Positions 33,299 to 43,099 of a stretch of 64,000 bases of DNA are shown here, piece after piece. Position 1 is the stretch's first letter. The number at the start of each line of letters is the position of its first letter. The stretch covers positions 186,001 through 250,000 of the forward strand of contig NZ_SWKM01000015.1 of NCBI RefSeq assembly GCF_005871205.1, read 5' to 3'. The notes under the pieces are model-generated. The model was not told the DNA's origin, did no database searches, and saw only the letters and a program-made list of their open reading frames with translations. The DNA comes from Marinobacter alexandrii. Its GTDB lineage: Bacteria > Pseudomonadota > Gammaproteobacteria > Pseudomonadales > Oleiphilaceae. The position numbers were made by a program, and so were the translations under genes.

Positions 33299-33646
33299 GT
33301 TCTTGGTATGGGTTCAGAGCAGATTGATTGGAAAGTTGGGTGCAGGTCAAGTTGACCCATTCAAATGGAGCAGCCAGCCTATCTACACCCCGCCCTGCCC
33401 TTTTGCCAGATAACCTGGAACACGTCGTGAGAAGGTCGCCTTTAGGTTGGCTGATCAGGCCAAATTGCAACCGTTAGAGGAGTTCGGCTCGCACAATTCA
33501 CAATTATTGCAAAACTCATATAATTTTGAGCTATAGTTCACAAGGCAGTTGATCTTGCTACTGAATTCCAGAGAAGGACCTCACTTACTAACTAATAACA
33601 ACCTCACAACTCCTTAGCTGGCATTTTGATAAAGGTGGCACCTTTC
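33299..33646. other. About 350-bp intergenic region with a sigma-70 promoter for the chemoreceptor gene
   Basis: The second half becomes clearly AT-rich. A promoter is predicted on the plus strand: TTCACA (33497-33502), 16-base spacer, TATAAT (33519-33524). The -10 is inside a weak CTCA/TGAG dyad. This leaves a 5-prime leader of about 115 bases. No flagellar sigma-28 type motif was recognised and no short gene is visible. Confidence 0.6.
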
Positions 33647-35329
33647 ATGACGAAATTTCTGAACAGGCTTACACTAAAAACGAAACTGTTAGGAAACTCC
33701 CTTCTTATCCTTCTCCTCTTTCTCCTCAGCTCGCTTTACTCGATATACGCAATGACGGGCATTGGAGACGAATTAAACACTATAGCCTACGAGGACATTC
33801 CTCTTACCTCTGTCGTAACCCAAATCACAACACATCAATTGGAACAGACCATTCTCTTGGAACAGGCGATGAGGTTTGGCCCTGATATTGAAAAACAAGA
33901 AACTGAAGAAGAGCGCTTTGAATTGGCCAAAGAACGCTATGATCATTTAGATAAACTTATTCTCGGGGAATTTAAGGAAGCCGAGGAATTAGTTTCTGAC
34001 ATTATCGCGCACACCGATTCCCAAAAAGTTGCCCAAAAGTTCGATTCTGTTCGAAACCTACTCACAGACATTGAATCACAACACGGCCAATTTTCTGATC
34101 ACGCCCACAAGATGTTTACCGCTTTCAAGCAGGGCAACCCGGCTAAGGCTTTTGGTTTAGCCTCGCAAACAGAAGAAGAAGCTACCAAACTTAATAATGA
34201 GCTTCGCGGCCTTTTGTTAGAGATAACTAAATTTACTGAAAACAGCGTAATTATCGCAAAAGCCCATGAGGATACTGCGCTGAAAACAGTCGTGATCCTC
34301 ACGTCTGTCAGCATAGCGATCGGACTACTCGCAAGCCTTTATATTGCAACGGGCATTATCAAAGGCCTAAATAAAGCGAAACTCACTGCCTCGGGCGACC
34401 TAACGCAAGAAATTATTTCAGACAGCGACGACGAAGTAGGCGACCTACTCAATGCCATGAATGGATTGCGTAAAAAGTTACTCAACATGATCGCTCAGAT
34501 CTCCACGACTACATCTGAACTCGCCTCCGCGTCCGAAGAGATGTCCGTAATTACCAGCCAGACCAGCGAAAAAATTGCCGAGCAAAAGTTAGAAACCGAA
34601 CAGCTTGCAACAGCCATGAACGAAATGTCAGCAACCTCGCAGGATGTGGCGACCAACATTTCGGAGACCGCCAGCGCAGTACGTGATGCCAGCAAGCATG
34701 CGAACAACGGATATAAGACTGTTCAGACTACCGTCGAACAAATACAAAACCTCGCAGACAGGGTGTCTGATTCGTCCAAAGCTATCAGTGACGTAGACAA
34801 TTACAGCGAAACCATTGGTTCCGTCATTGATGTCATTACGGGTATTGCAGAGCAAACCAATCTCCTTGCCCTGAACGCAGCCATCGAAGCGGCACGAGCG
34901 GGAGAACAAGGACGAGGTTTTGCTGTTGTCGCAGACGAAGTCAGAGCACTAGCTGAGCGGACCCGCCAGTCAACTGAAGAAATTAATGAAATGATTTCCA
35001 AGCTTCGGCATGTATCGCGGGAAGCTGTATCTTCAATGAACGAAAATCAGTCTCAAGTAAACATTACAGTACTTTCCGCGAATGAGGCAGGAACGGCCTT
35101 GCAAGCAATTGATCAATCAATGGAACATATCAATGGAATGGCCACCCAGATTGCCAGCGCATCTGAACAACAGGTAAGCGTTACTGAGGAAATGAACGTA
35201 AATCTGAGTCGTATCAATGCCATTTCAAATCAGACAGCGGAAGGCGCAGAAGAAACTGCGTCTGCCAGCCAGAATCTAACTCGAATGGCCACTGATCTCC
35301 AATCGATCGTTGAAGAGTTTAGGGTTTAG
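33647..35329 (+). CDS. Methyl-accepting chemotaxis protein
   Basis: 560 residues from the ATG at 33647, with AAAGGTGG 8-9 bases upstream; an in-frame TTG at 33626 lies ahead of that site and is rejected. Topology: a first membrane helix (about 18-38), a periplasmic four-helix-bundle-like sensor domain rich in Glu/Gln, a second helix (about 212-236), HAMP, then a long cytoplasmic coiled coil with the signalling hairpin [20 protein letters not shown]. The tail ends VEEFRV, without an NWETF-type CheR-binding pentapeptide. The ligand is unknown. Its base composition looks AT-richer than both neighbours, which may mean recent transfer. Confidence 0.93.
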   Translation: MTKFLNRLTLKTKLLGNSLLILLLFLLSSLYSIYAMTGIGDELNTIAYEDIPLTSVVTQITTHQLEQTILLEQAMRFGPDIEKQETEEERFELAKERYDHLDKLILGEFKEAEELVSDIIAHTDSQKVAQKFDSVRNLLTDIESQHGQFSDHAHKMFTAFKQGNPAKAFGLASQTEEEATKLNNELRGLLLEITKFTENSVIIAKAHEDTALKTVVILTSVSIAIGLLASLYIATGIIKGLNKAKLTASGDLTQEIISDSDDEVGDLLNAMNGLRKKLLNMIAQISTTTSELASASEEMSVITSQTSEKIAEQKLETEQLATAMNEMSATSQDVATNISETASAVRDASKHANNGYKTVQTTVEQIQNLADRVSDSSKAISDVDNYSETIGSVIDVITGIAEQTNLLALNAAIEAARAGEQGRGFAVVADEVRALAERTRQSTEEINEMISKLRHVSREAVSSMNENQSQVNITVLSANEAGTALQAIDQSMEHINGMATQIASASEQQVSVTEEMNVNLSRINAISNQTAEGAEETASASQNLTRMATDLQSIVEEFRV

Positions 35330-35354
35330 CAAAGGCAGACAAAAGAGGATAAAT

Positions 35355-35379
35355 AAAAACCGGCGATTCGCCGGTTTTT
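35355..35379. terminator. Bidirectional terminator between chemoreceptor and epimerase genes
   Basis: Perfect 11-bp stem AAAAACCGGCG / CGCCGGTTTTT with loop ATT, between two converging genes (stops at 35329 and 35398). The A/T runs on both sides serve both strands. Confidence 0.93.
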
Positions 35380-35397
35380 ATTTTCATCTCTGTCTAA

Positions 35398-36405
35398 TCA
35401 GACGTTGTAAAACTCACGATACCAGTCAACGAAATTGGCAATGCCCTCTTCCACCGTTGTGCTGGGCTTGTAACCCACATCGGCAATCAGGTCATCCACG
35501 TTCGCATAGGTCGCCGGGACATCCCCGGGCTGCAATGGCAGCAGGTTCTTCTCTGCTTTCTTGCCGACACGCTCTTCAATAATTTCAATGAAACGCGACA
35601 GCTCAACCGGGTTATTGCTACCGATGTTGTAGATCCGATAAGGACCTTTGCCGGTGCCCGGGTCCGGATCCTCACCAGTCCATTCCGGATTCGGCTCAGC
35701 AACATGATCAAGGGTGCGAATTACGCCTTCGACAATGTCATCGATGTAGGTGAAATCGCGTTGGTGCTTGCCGTGATTGAACACATCGATTGGCTCACCC
35801 GCCAGAATCTTCTTGGTAAAGATGAACAACGCCATGTCAGGCCTGCCCCAGGGACCGTACACCGTAAAGAAGCGCAGGCCGGTGGTGGGCAGGTTATAGA
35901 GATGGCTGTAGGTGTGAGCCATCAGCTCGTTGGCCTTTTTGGAGGCCGCATACAGGCTCAGGGGATGGTCAACGTTGTCATGCACAGAGAAAGGCATGGT
36001 TTCGTTGGCGCCGTACACAGAGCTGCTGGAGGCGTAGACAAGGTGTTTGACGTTGTTGTGACGGCAACCTTCCAGGATATTCATGAATCCCACAAGGTTA
36101 GCGTCAACATAAGCGTGAGGATTTTCGATGGAGTAGCGAACGCCTGCCTGGGCGGCCAGGTGGACCACGCGCTCAGGTTTGTGCTCCGCAAAGAGCGCCT
36201 CCATGGCGCTCCGATCCGCAACATCCTGACGAACCTCGGTAAAACCGGCCTTGCCTGTCAGTCTCGCCAGGCGAGCCTCTTTCAGGTTGACGTCGTAATA
36301 GTCGTTGACGTTGTCAACGCCGATCACTTCATCGCCACGGTCCAACAGACGATGCGCCAGGTGCGAGCCGATAAAACCCGCTGTTCCGGTAACGAGAATC
36401 TTCAC
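35398..36405 (-). CDS. NAD-dependent epimerase, UDP-glucuronate 4-epimerase type
   Basis: 335 residues of the extended SDR family. NAD-binding [22 protein letters not shown] is at the N-terminus, followed by [21 protein letters not shown], which is typical of UDP-glucuronate/UDP-GalNAcA epimerases (CapI/WbpP-like group); the catalytic Y-x3-K is [19 protein letters not shown], and [18 protein letters not shown] follows. With Ugd (55873) making UDP-glucuronate, it would give UDP-galacturonate for EPS or LPS. It precedes and lies 12 bases from the OMP gene at 36418 in position, but reads in the same direction after it, so the two may share a transcript. Confidence 0.88.
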   Translation of the reverse strand: MKILVTGTAGFIGSHLAHRLLDRGDEVIGVDNVNDYYDVNLKEARLARLTGKAGFTEVRQDVADRSAMEALFAEHKPERVVHLAAQAGVRYSIENPHAYVDANLVGFMNILEGCRHNNVKHLVYASSSSVYGANETMPFSVHDNVDHPLSLYAASKKANELMAHTYSHLYNLPTTGLRFFTVYGPWGRPDMALFIFTKKILAGEPIDVFNHGKHQRDFTYIDDIVEGVIRTLDHVAEPNPEWTGEDPDPGTGKGPYRIYNIGSNNPVELSRFIEIIEERVGKKAEKNLLPLQPGDVPATYANVDDLIADVGYKPSTTVEEGIANFVDWYREFYNV

Positions 36406-36417
36406 GCTAAACTCCCT

Positions 36418-37158
36418 TTAAAAAACGACGCCGGCACTGACAAACGGCCCATCGATCTCGACGTCCAATCTGTCGTCATCGTCTTCGTAATCAATAGACA
36501 TCTGGCGGTAGCCAGCTCGCAATTGAATGACCGCCATCTCAAACTGGCCGTAAGCGTTGAAATCATGGAGGGAATCGCCGCTGTAGCTGACGAAATTGCC
36601 TTCAGCACCGATAGACACACCGGTCAACGGCAAATCAAACCGGGCGGCCAAGTAGCCCATTGGCAACACAGCATCAACTTCGGTCTTACTCACCTGAGTT
36701 GTTCCCACCTGACGAACAACAAGCTCTCCAGAGAGATCACGAGCAGTCAGACCAAGATCCAGATTGACCCAGTTATCGAGCACTTCGTAGTACAGCGTAA
36801 AATCAAGTTGTTCCAGATCCAGTTCGGACTGAACGTCGACACCTGATGCCACATCAATGCCACCAAAATCGGCACCTAGCTCGCCCCGGCCGCTTTGCTG
36901 AACCAGAGTGTAGTTGAGCCTAACATTAGGCAGTACAGGGACAGGATGTTCGAAATATAAAGAAGCGTTCGCGTTGGAATCGTTTTCAAGGTCCAGGTCG
37001 TTCTCAACATCTACCTCGCCACCGCTCTTGTCTGCGGCCTCACCTGTCAGCTCAGAATCCCAGTAACTTACACTTGCACCAAGGCCTACCACGTCCGCGT
37101 GGGCGAATGGTGCAGCCAGAAGCAAGGAGCCACCGGCAGCGACAATCAAGTTACGCAT
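36418..37158 (-). CDS. Outer-membrane protein, TIGR04219 family
   Basis: 246 residues with a Sec signal (MRNLIVAAGGSLLLAAPFAHA-DVV). The mature start VVGLGASVSYWDSELTGEA and the barrel-like strands ending FVSAGVVF (terminal Phe, as BAM substrates have) match the TIGR04219 family of small gammaproteobacterial outer-membrane barrels of unknown function. An acidic patch (VDVENDLDLENDSN, about 48-62) would face outside or the periplasm. It lies directly upstream of the epimerase gene and about 30 bases downstream of purC. Confidence 0.85.
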   Translation of the reverse strand: MRNLIVAAGGSLLLAAPFAHADVVGLGASVSYWDSELTGEAADKSGGEVDVENDLDLENDSNANASLYFEHPVPVLPNVRLNYTLVQQSGRGELGADFGGIDVASGVDVQSELDLEQLDFTLYYEVLDNWVNLDLGLTARDLSGELVVRQVGTTQVSKTEVDAVLPMGYLAARFDLPLTGVSIGAEGNFVSYSGDSLHDFNAYGQFEMAVIQLRAGYRQMSIDYEDDDDRLDVEIDGPFVSAGVVF

Positions 37159-37188
37159 AAAACACCTTTTCTTTGTTGTGTGTCTGGA

Positions 37189-37902
37189 TCAATCGAATTG
37201 GATGCCTAAACGGCGCCCCACTTCCTCATAGGTCTCAATCACATCACCCAATCCCTGGCGAAACCGGTCTTTATCCATTTTTTTCCGGGTTTCCTTGTCC
37301 CAGATGCGGCAGCCATCGGGGCTGAACTCATCCCCCAACACAATCTCGCCACCACTGCGACCAAACTCCAGTTTGTAGTCCACCAGCAGCATGCCGGCGT
37401 CATCAAACAGCGCCTTCAGTACGTCATTCACCTGGTAGGTCAGTTGCTTCATCCGCTCCAGCTCAGCGGCCGAGGCCCAACCAAAGCTGACAGCCAGGGA
37501 TTCGTTGACCATCGGATCGTGCAGGGCGTCGTTCTTCAGGAACAGCTCATAGGTTGAAGGCGTCAATTCCAGCCCCTCTTCCACACCGATTCGACGGCAC
37601 AGGCTACCCGCGGAAATGTTCCGCACAACGCACTCCACCGGGATCATGTCGAGCTTTTTCACGATAGATTCTGTCGACGACAGCAGGCCCTCAAAATGAG
37701 TAGGCACACCAGCAGCCTCGAGCTTTTCCATTACGAAGGCATTGAACTTGTTGTTCACCATACCTTTGCGGCTGAGCTGCTCTTTCTTTTCGCCGTCAAA
37801 CGCCGAGGTATCATCCCGAAACTCAAGGATGAATCGGTCTGGATTGTCCGTTTTGTAGACAGACTTTGCCTTGCCGGCGTATAGCTCTTCACGCTTTTCC
37901 AT
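37189..37902 (-). CDS. purC: Phosphoribosylaminoimidazole-succinocarboxamide synthase PurC
   Basis: 237 residues from the ATG at 37902 ([18 protein letters not shown]), the normal PurC length; the longer frame to 37944 lacks family support. Signatures are [37 protein letters not shown], the [13 protein letters not shown] block and LVDYKLEFG. It joins CAIR with aspartate using ATP in purine synthesis. Order dapA-bamC-purC is conserved in gammaproteobacteria; the bamC stop is about 43 bases upstream. Confidence 0.97.
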   Translation of the reverse strand: MEKREELYAGKAKSVYKTDNPDRFILEFRDDTSAFDGEKKEQLSRKGMVNNKFNAFVMEKLEAAGVPTHFEGLLSSTESIVKKLDMIPVECVVRNISAGSLCRRIGVEEGLELTPSTYELFLKNDALHDPMVNESLAVSFGWASAAELERMKQLTYQVNDVLKALFDDAGMLLVDYKLEFGRSGGEIVLGDEFSPDGCRIWDKETRKKMDKDRFRQGLGDVIETYEEVGRRLGIQFD

Positions 37903-37944
37903 TGGGGTCTCCGAAGTGGTGCCTAAGCAGCGGCAACCACTCAA

Positions 37945-39042
37945 TCAGTATAGATAGTCGAACAGTTCTGTCAGCAGATCCGGTGCTGTCTGCTCACCGT
38001 CGTAGCTCTGCAGGCGTTCAGCGGTAATGACGATGTCCTTGTCACCCTCCACCAGAGTGACGGTGTGGGTATGCCGGGGCTCCTCGGCGTCGCTGAACCA
38101 GTTGAACCAACCAGACTCGCGCTCGTCCTCGGTGCGATAGTCCACGTAGAACCAGCCTTCGCTGCGGTTCAGGTCCACTACCGGAACCTTGGCCTCGGTC
38201 AGCGCCCGACTCACCTCCGCCCAGGAGCGGCCGTAATCGAGACTCATGCGGATCGCTGAAGCCTGCTCGTCGCTTGACAGGAGCTTGACCAGAGGATCAC
38301 TGACCATGCCAGACGCGGCCCGCGAGAAAGACTTGTTCTCCTCCCTCGCCTTCAGGAAATCTCCCATGTCAGCGAGCAATCGTTTTTGCAACTCCAGTGC
38401 TTCCGGAGTCGGGTTTGCTACCCCCGACCAGGGCACCAGTTCCTGCGGCTGACCATCGACCGTTAATTTTCGAACCTGGATCTCGGTGGTCTTGCGACGA
38501 ACGCCCGGCGCCATGCGGACCTGAAGCACCACTTTGGACTCATCCGCACCGGGATTGCTCGGCAGCTCAGCCAGTTGGCGGGCACGTTTGCTGAAGTTGA
38601 GCAGCTCACTCTGCAACAGACCCAATTGTGGGCTATCGTAGTCAACCCCCAGGGCCCGCTCGGTCATGTAAGCGTTGGCCGCAGGCCAAATCCGGCCGGG
38701 CACATCGTTCACCAACAGCCAGACCCGGCCATCGAGTTCTTCGATGGCGTAGTTCTCATCGAGAATCTCCGACGTCATGTCGGGTGGGTTGGGAATGCTG
38801 GATGGGTAGAATTTGCTTGCATCCGCCACGGCGACATCCCGGATGGGCATCACCTGACTGAAATTGGCCTTTTCCGAACCGGACGGAAGCTCCAGCGGCT
38901 TGCCTTCTTTAGCGGATACATAACGTTCGGATCGGTCGTCCAGCATGCCGCAACCGGACAGCGCTGATACCAGCAGCAGTCCGGAGGCAACAGCCAGAGA
39001 GTTTGACAACAGGGTACTACGGGTTCCAAGAAGAACCGGCAT
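37945..39042 (-). CDS. bamC: Outer-membrane assembly lipoprotein BamC
   Basis: 365 residues with a lipoprotein signal (GLLLVSALSGC, Cys31). An unfolded N-terminal stretch (YVSAKEGKPLELP) precedes two helix-grip domains, as in E. coli BamC (344). It belongs to the BAM complex that inserts beta-barrel proteins such as the several predicted in this window. ATG 39042 has CGGAGTAA upstream. It lies between dapA and purC, its standard place, and is the main reason for the name since BamC sequences are weakly conserved. Confidence 0.9.
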   Translation of the reverse strand: MPVLLGTRSTLLSNSLAVASGLLLVSALSGCGMLDDRSERYVSAKEGKPLELPSGSEKANFSQVMPIRDVAVADASKFYPSSIPNPPDMTSEILDENYAIEELDGRVWLLVNDVPGRIWPAANAYMTERALGVDYDSPQLGLLQSELLNFSKRARQLAELPSNPGADESKVVLQVRMAPGVRRKTTEIQVRKLTVDGQPQELVPWSGVANPTPEALELQKRLLADMGDFLKAREENKSFSRAASGMVSDPLVKLLSSDEQASAIRMSLDYGRSWAEVSRALTEAKVPVVDLNRSEGWFYVDYRTEDERESGWFNWFSDAEEPRHTHTVTLVEGDKDIVITAERLQSYDGEQTAPDLLTELFDYLY

Positions 39043-39077
39043 CGGGTTACTCCGGATCGGACACAGTTTCAGTAAAC

Positions 39078-39956
39078 TCAGAGCACACCTGAGGCTTTCA
39101 GCGCATCTTCCACTTCCGCGTGGAACTTCTCACTTAACGGCGTTAGTGGCAAGCGGATGCCTTCGCTGATCATTCCAATGCGGTGCAATGCCCATTTTAC
39201 CGGGATGGGGTTGGCCTCCAGGAACAGCTTGCGGTTCAGGGGCATCAACAGCTCATTGAGGCGTTCAGTTTCCTCGCGGTTGCCGGCAATGGCGGCTTCG
39301 CACAGCTGGGACATGCCCTTGGGGGCAACGTTCGCGGTAACCGAGACGTTACCCTTGCCGCCCGCCAGCATCAGCTCGGCGGCGGTGGCGTCATCGCCTG
39401 AGTAGACCGCAAGGCGACCTTCCAGAGCTTCAATCAGCTCGGCGCCACGGGGGATGTTGCCGGTTGCGTCCTTGATGGCGACGATGTTCGGAATGTCTGC
39501 AAGCCGCAGAACCGTTTCGTTGAGCATGTCGCAGGCGGTGCGCCCTGGCACGTTATAAAGCATCTGCTTCATGCCTGGCACGGCTTCGGCAATGGTCTTG
39601 AAGTGCTGGTACAGGCCTTCCTGGGTCGGCTTGTTGTAATAAGGCACAACCAGCAGGCAGGCGTCGGCACCCAGCTTGTGCGCTTCCGTGGTAAGCTCGA
39701 TTGCCTCACGAGTACTGTTACCACCGGTACCCGCAATGACCGGAATGCGGCCGTCCACACGTTTTATGATATGGCCTATCACCTGACAATGTTCTTCAGG
39801 ATCCAGGGTTGCGGATTCACCCGTAGTACCCACGGCAACGATGCCATGGGTGCCGTTTTCAATATGAAAGTCCACCAGCCTATCCAGTTCCTGCCAGTGA
39901 ATTTCACCGCGAGGATCCATGGGCGTGACCAGTGCGACAAGGCTACCCGTAATCAT
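39078..39956 (-). CDS. dapA: 4-hydroxy-tetrahydrodipicolinate synthase DapA
   Basis: 292 residues, standard. Signatures: [44 protein letters not shown] with the catalytic Tyr, and [12 protein letters not shown] with the Schiff-base lysine. It condenses pyruvate with aspartate semialdehyde in lysine and diaminopimelate synthesis. First gene of the dapA-bamC-purC group. The 167 bases upstream hold no clear promoter and border the tandem repeat at 40070. Confidence 0.97.
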   Translation of the reverse strand: MITGSLVALVTPMDPRGEIHWQELDRLVDFHIENGTHGIVAVGTTGESATLDPEEHCQVIGHIIKRVDGRIPVIAGTGGNSTREAIELTTEAHKLGADACLLVVPYYNKPTQEGLYQHFKTIAEAVPGMKQMLYNVPGRTACDMLNETVLRLADIPNIVAIKDATGNIPRGAELIEALEGRLAVYSGDDATAAELMLAGGKGNVSVTANVAPKGMSQLCEAAIAGNREETERLNELLMPLNRKLFLEANPIPVKWALHRIGMISEGIRLPLTPLSEKFHAEVEDALKASGVL

Positions 39957-40069
39957 AAAAGCTCCGTCCGAATAAAACCGATATGGTAATGTTGGGCACG
40001 AACTGACACAAGGGAATTAAAGACTCGGGATTCCCTGTGTTCGAATGTTCCCCCGAGGGCCCGAACCGA

Positions 40070-40138
40070 ATTCCGGCTCAGGGCTGTTCAACTGCTGGGT
40101 TCAGGACTGCTCAACCCTTGCGTTCAGGACTGTTCAAC
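40070..40138. repeat. Three tandem 23-bp repeats covering the 3-prime end of the AI-2E family gene
   Basis: On the minus strand the unit GTTGAACAGTCCTGA plus 8 variable bases recurs three times with period 23 (copies end near 40138, 40115 and 40092; the last is partial and has two changes). The first copy encodes the last codons Val-Glu-Gln-Ser and the stop, so each copy carries an in-phase-looking VEQS-stop, but 23 is not a multiple of three. It looks like slippage duplication of the gene end. Confidence 0.8.
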
Positions 40139-41203
40139 TGTCGGTGGTGGTGCGTAATCTTTCACCGGCCATGCCGCAAAAACCGCCTTGAGCATCGTCG
40201 CCAGGGGAATGGCAAAGAACACCCCCCACAAGCCCCAGATTCCGCCGAAGAACAGAACCGCTACGATGATCGCCACCGGGTGAAGGTTATTCACCTCGGA
40301 GAACAGTACCGGCACCAGAACGTTCCCGTCCAGCGCCTGAATGACACCGTAAACCACCATAACCCAGATAAAGTGGCTGCCCCAGCCGAAGGCAAACAGG
40401 CCAATCATCGCCACCGGAATGGTCACCACTGCGGCGCCAATGTATGGGATCACGACACTCAGCCCAACCAGCAGAGACAGTAGCGCGGCATAAGGCATAC
40501 CGAGAAGCTTGAAGGCTACATAGGTGGCACCGCCCACGATCAGGATTTCAACCGCCTTACCGCGCACATAATTAGCGCACTGCAGATTCACTTCATGCCA
40601 GATCCTCAGCATCATCGGACGCTGCGGCGGCAGGAGCCGACCAATGGCCCCCAGCAACACTTCCCGGTCCTTCAGGAAGAAGAACACCAGGATCGGTACC
40701 AGAACCATGTAAATCAACAGAGCCACCAGATCCGGGATACTCGAGAGCGAGAACGAGACCAACCACTGGGTCATGTGCCCTACTTCGGTCGATACCTGCT
40801 GATACAGCGTATTGACCGCATCGGCAGAAATCAGCTGCGGATACTCTTCAGGCAGCAATTCAAGATAAGTTTGCAACTCGCCGATAATCCTTGGGGTTTC
40901 ACCCGCAAGGTTGCTGAGCTGGGTCCAGATCAGTGGCAACAAGCCGAAGGTGACGCCCACAAGGACACCCAAAAAGACCAGGAACACACTGACGATGGAG
41001 ACCACTTCAGGAACACCTAGCTTGGTCAACTTGGTCACCAGACCCTGCAGGATAAAGGCAATAATCAGCGAGGCGATGGCGGGCGCCAACATGGCCCCAA
41101 ACCAGATCACAAAGACGGTGCCAGTGACCAGAATCAGAAACAGGATGACTGCCTCTTCATCGGAAAAGTACTTGTGGGCCAGACCGCGTAAAATCCTGAG
41201 CAT
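40124..41203 (-). CDS. AI-2E family transporter (PerM-like permease)
   Basis: 359 residues with about eight membrane segments; typical family blocks are VVSIVSVFLVFLGVLVG, the cytoplasmic segment LLGAIGRLLPPQ, GLSVVIPYIGAAVV and LHPVAIIVAVLFFGGIWGLWGVFFAIPLATMLKAV in the last two helices. The family includes TqsA and PerM and the Na+/H+ antiporter-like members; the substrate here is unknown. It is encoded with the small TusA-like protein upstream (16 bases). The short tail PPPTVEQS ends within a tandem repeat. Confidence 0.88.
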   Translation of the reverse strand: MLRILRGLAHKYFSDEEAVILFLILVTGTVFVIWFGAMLAPAIASLIIAFILQGLVTKLTKLGVPEVVSIVSVFLVFLGVLVGVTFGLLPLIWTQLSNLAGETPRIIGELQTYLELLPEEYPQLISADAVNTLYQQVSTEVGHMTQWLVSFSLSSIPDLVALLIYMVLVPILVFFFLKDREVLLGAIGRLLPPQRPMMLRIWHEVNLQCANYVRGKAVEILIVGGATYVAFKLLGMPYAALLSLLVGLSVVIPYIGAAVVTIPVAMIGLFAFGWGSHFIWVMVVYGVIQALDGNVLVPVLFSEVNNLHPVAIIVAVLFFGGIWGLWGVFFAIPLATMLKAVFAAWPVKDYAPPPTVEQS

Positions 41204-41219
41204 CAGTATCTCCGAAAGG

Positions 41220-41447
41220 TTATGCGCCGCACTTTATCACAAACCGGTACTGGCCATCGGTCTCGGCCGAACTCACCAGTTGATGACTGGAGAGTTCGAT
41301 GAAAGCGGGGATATCGCGAGCAGAACCGGAATCGGTGGCAATGACCTCAAGCTCTTCGCCAGGGGTCATGCTATTGAGCTCAAGCTTGGTTTTCAGCAGC
41401 GGCATGGGGCAGAGAAGCCCGGAAGCATCCAGAGTACGATCAACCAT
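41220..41447 (-). CDS. TusA-family sulphur-carrier protein
   Basis: 75 residues from the ATG at 41447; a TTG at 41456 adds three residues and is less likely. The hallmark LDASGLLCPMPLLKTKLEL has the sulphur-carrying cysteine in the C-P-x-P motif; the rest (LEVIATDSGSARDIPAFI) completes the beta-alpha fold. Members carry persulphide sulphur for tRNA thiolation or other pathways. It precedes the perM-like gene; TusA-perM pairs are common in this group, though a functional link is not proven. Confidence 0.92.
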   Translation of the reverse strand: MVDRTLDASGLLCPMPLLKTKLELNSMTPGEELEVIATDSGSARDIPAFIELSSHQLVSSAETDGQYRFVIKCGA

Positions 41448-41590
41448 AGAAGACAAACACCAACGCAGTACTGTAAAGCGAATTAACGGGCTGGCATTAT
41501 GCCGTCAGTGGTAATGTATTGCACCACAATAGTATTTAATCGAAAAGTCAGAACTTTTTATCGTAGGCTTCTGTCTTAGTGACACACAAA

Positions 41591-43087
41591 ATGGACGGCT
41601 TTACTCGCTACATGACTTCTTCCCGAACCAGGCTCCGCCCAAAGTCCTCCGCCAAGGCGGTGGCACTAGTCCTTGGCCTTTTTCTAGCTGCCTCGCCACT
41701 TCAGGCCCAGGAAAGCGAACTGCCGAGCATCGGTGGTGCAGGTGGCGGACTGATCTCCGGCCAGCAGGAATCGGAGATTGGAGAGCAGGTCATGGTATCG
41801 ATCCGCCGCTCAGCGCCGCGAATCACCGATCCCCTGGTGTTTGACTACCTGACAGCAATTACCTATCAGCTGGTGCCCTCTGCCCCACTCCAGGAGCGAG
41901 ACTTGACCCTGGCGCTGATCGATAGCCCGGCAATCAACGCCTTTGCGGTGCCTGGCGGCATTGTCGGGGTTAACGGCGGCCTGTTCCTCAACGCCACCAC
42001 CGAGCAACAATTTGCCTCGGTACTCGCACACGAGCTGGCCCACCTCAGCCAGAGGCATTTTGCCCGGCGCCTGGAGCAGCAGGAAACGAGCGCGCCGCTG
42101 ACCATCGCCGGCATGATTGCCGGCATCGTGCTGTCTGCGGTCACCCAGTCTGACCTGGGGATCGCCGCGATCGCTGGCACTCAGGCGCTCGCCGTTCAGA
42201 ACATGCTGGCCTACAGCCGCGCCCATGAACAGGAAGCGGACCGGGTCGGCCTCGACATCCTGGCATCTGCAGGCATGGACCCGGATGGCATGCCTGAGAT
42301 GTTCGAAATCATGATGCGCCAGAACCGGCTTCAGGGAAACCGGCCGCCCGAATACCTGTCTACCCACCCACTGACCCAAAGCCGGGTCGCAGACACCCGA
42401 AACCGCGCTGAACAATATCCAGAGCGAGTGGTCCGTGATAGCAAGGAATTTCACTTGGTCCGCAGCCGCTTGCAGGTTCGCTACGCGGCTTCAGCCGATG
42501 TCGCCGTTGAAACCTTTGAAGCCTATCTGGACCGCGACGAAACCAAACGAAATGAGGCTGTCCGATATGGCCTGGCCGTCGCCTATCAGAAAAACAATCA
42601 GCCCGAAAAAGCGATTGAATTACTCAAAGATCTGCTGAATCAAAACCCCGGTCGGATCACCTTCCAGGTCACCCTGGCGGACACCCTGATTGGCCAGAAA
42701 CGTGTGCAGGAAGCGCGCGCACTGCTTGAGGACGCGCTGGCCCGAAACCCTGAGAATTATCCGATCATGTACTCACTGGCCGAAACCGAATTGGCCGACG
42801 GAAATGGCGCAGCTGCAGCAGAGATTCTGACTCAGCTCACGCGAATGCTTCCTGGGCAGGAAAACCTCTGGCTGAGATTGGCCGAGGCCGAAGGAATGGC
42901 GAGAAACATCGTTGGCGTGCACCGGGCCCGGGCAGAGTACGACGCGCTCATGGGCAATCTGGAAGCTGCCCAACGCCAGCTTCGGCAAGCCCAGGAGAAA
43001 CTTCCGGCAGGCTCCCCACAACGCCAGGTTGTAACCGAGCGGCTCGCAGAGATCACCCGTCGCCTGAATGCCCAGCGCCGAGGCTAA
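41591..43087 (+). CDS. bepA: Periplasmic M48 metalloprotease, BepA-like, with TPR domain
   Basis: About 498 residues from ATG 41591 (other in-frame starts: GTG 41579 and ATG 41612). A Sec signal ends SPLQA-QE. The protease domain has the zinc motif HELAH in LAHELAHLSQRHFARRL and the third ligand in SRAHEQEADRVGLDIL; the second half (about 300-490) is TPR repeats (RYGLAVAYQKNNQPEKAIELL and so on). E. coli BepA works on the outer-membrane protein LptD and the BAM complex, assisting assembly or degrading stalled substrates. It is divergent from the TusA-like gene with about 140 bases between. Confidence 0.93.
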   Translation: MDGFTRYMTSSRTRLRPKSSAKAVALVLGLFLAASPLQAQESELPSIGGAGGGLISGQQESEIGEQVMVSIRRSAPRITDPLVFDYLTAITYQLVPSAPLQERDLTLALIDSPAINAFAVPGGIVGVNGGLFLNATTEQQFASVLAHELAHLSQRHFARRLEQQETSAPLTIAGMIAGIVLSAVTQSDLGIAAIAGTQALAVQNMLAYSRAHEQEADRVGLDILASAGMDPDGMPEMFEIMMRQNRLQGNRPPEYLSTHPLTQSRVADTRNRAEQYPERVVRDSKEFHLVRSRLQVRYAASADVAVETFEAYLDRDETKRNEAVRYGLAVAYQKNNQPEKAIELLKDLLNQNPGRITFQVTLADTLIGQKRVQEARALLEDALARNPENYPIMYSLAETELADGNGAAAAEILTQLTRMLPGQENLWLRLAEAEGMARNIVGVHRARAEYDALMGNLEAAQRQLRQAQEKLPAGSPQRQVVTERLAEITRRLNAQRRG

Positions 43088-43099
43088 CTGGCCTCGCCC

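Noticed and set aside
35704..36846. 380-codon plus-strand frame over the epimerase and OMP genes
   Set aside because: It spans two well-supported minus-strand genes in an antisense frame and has no recognisable domain.
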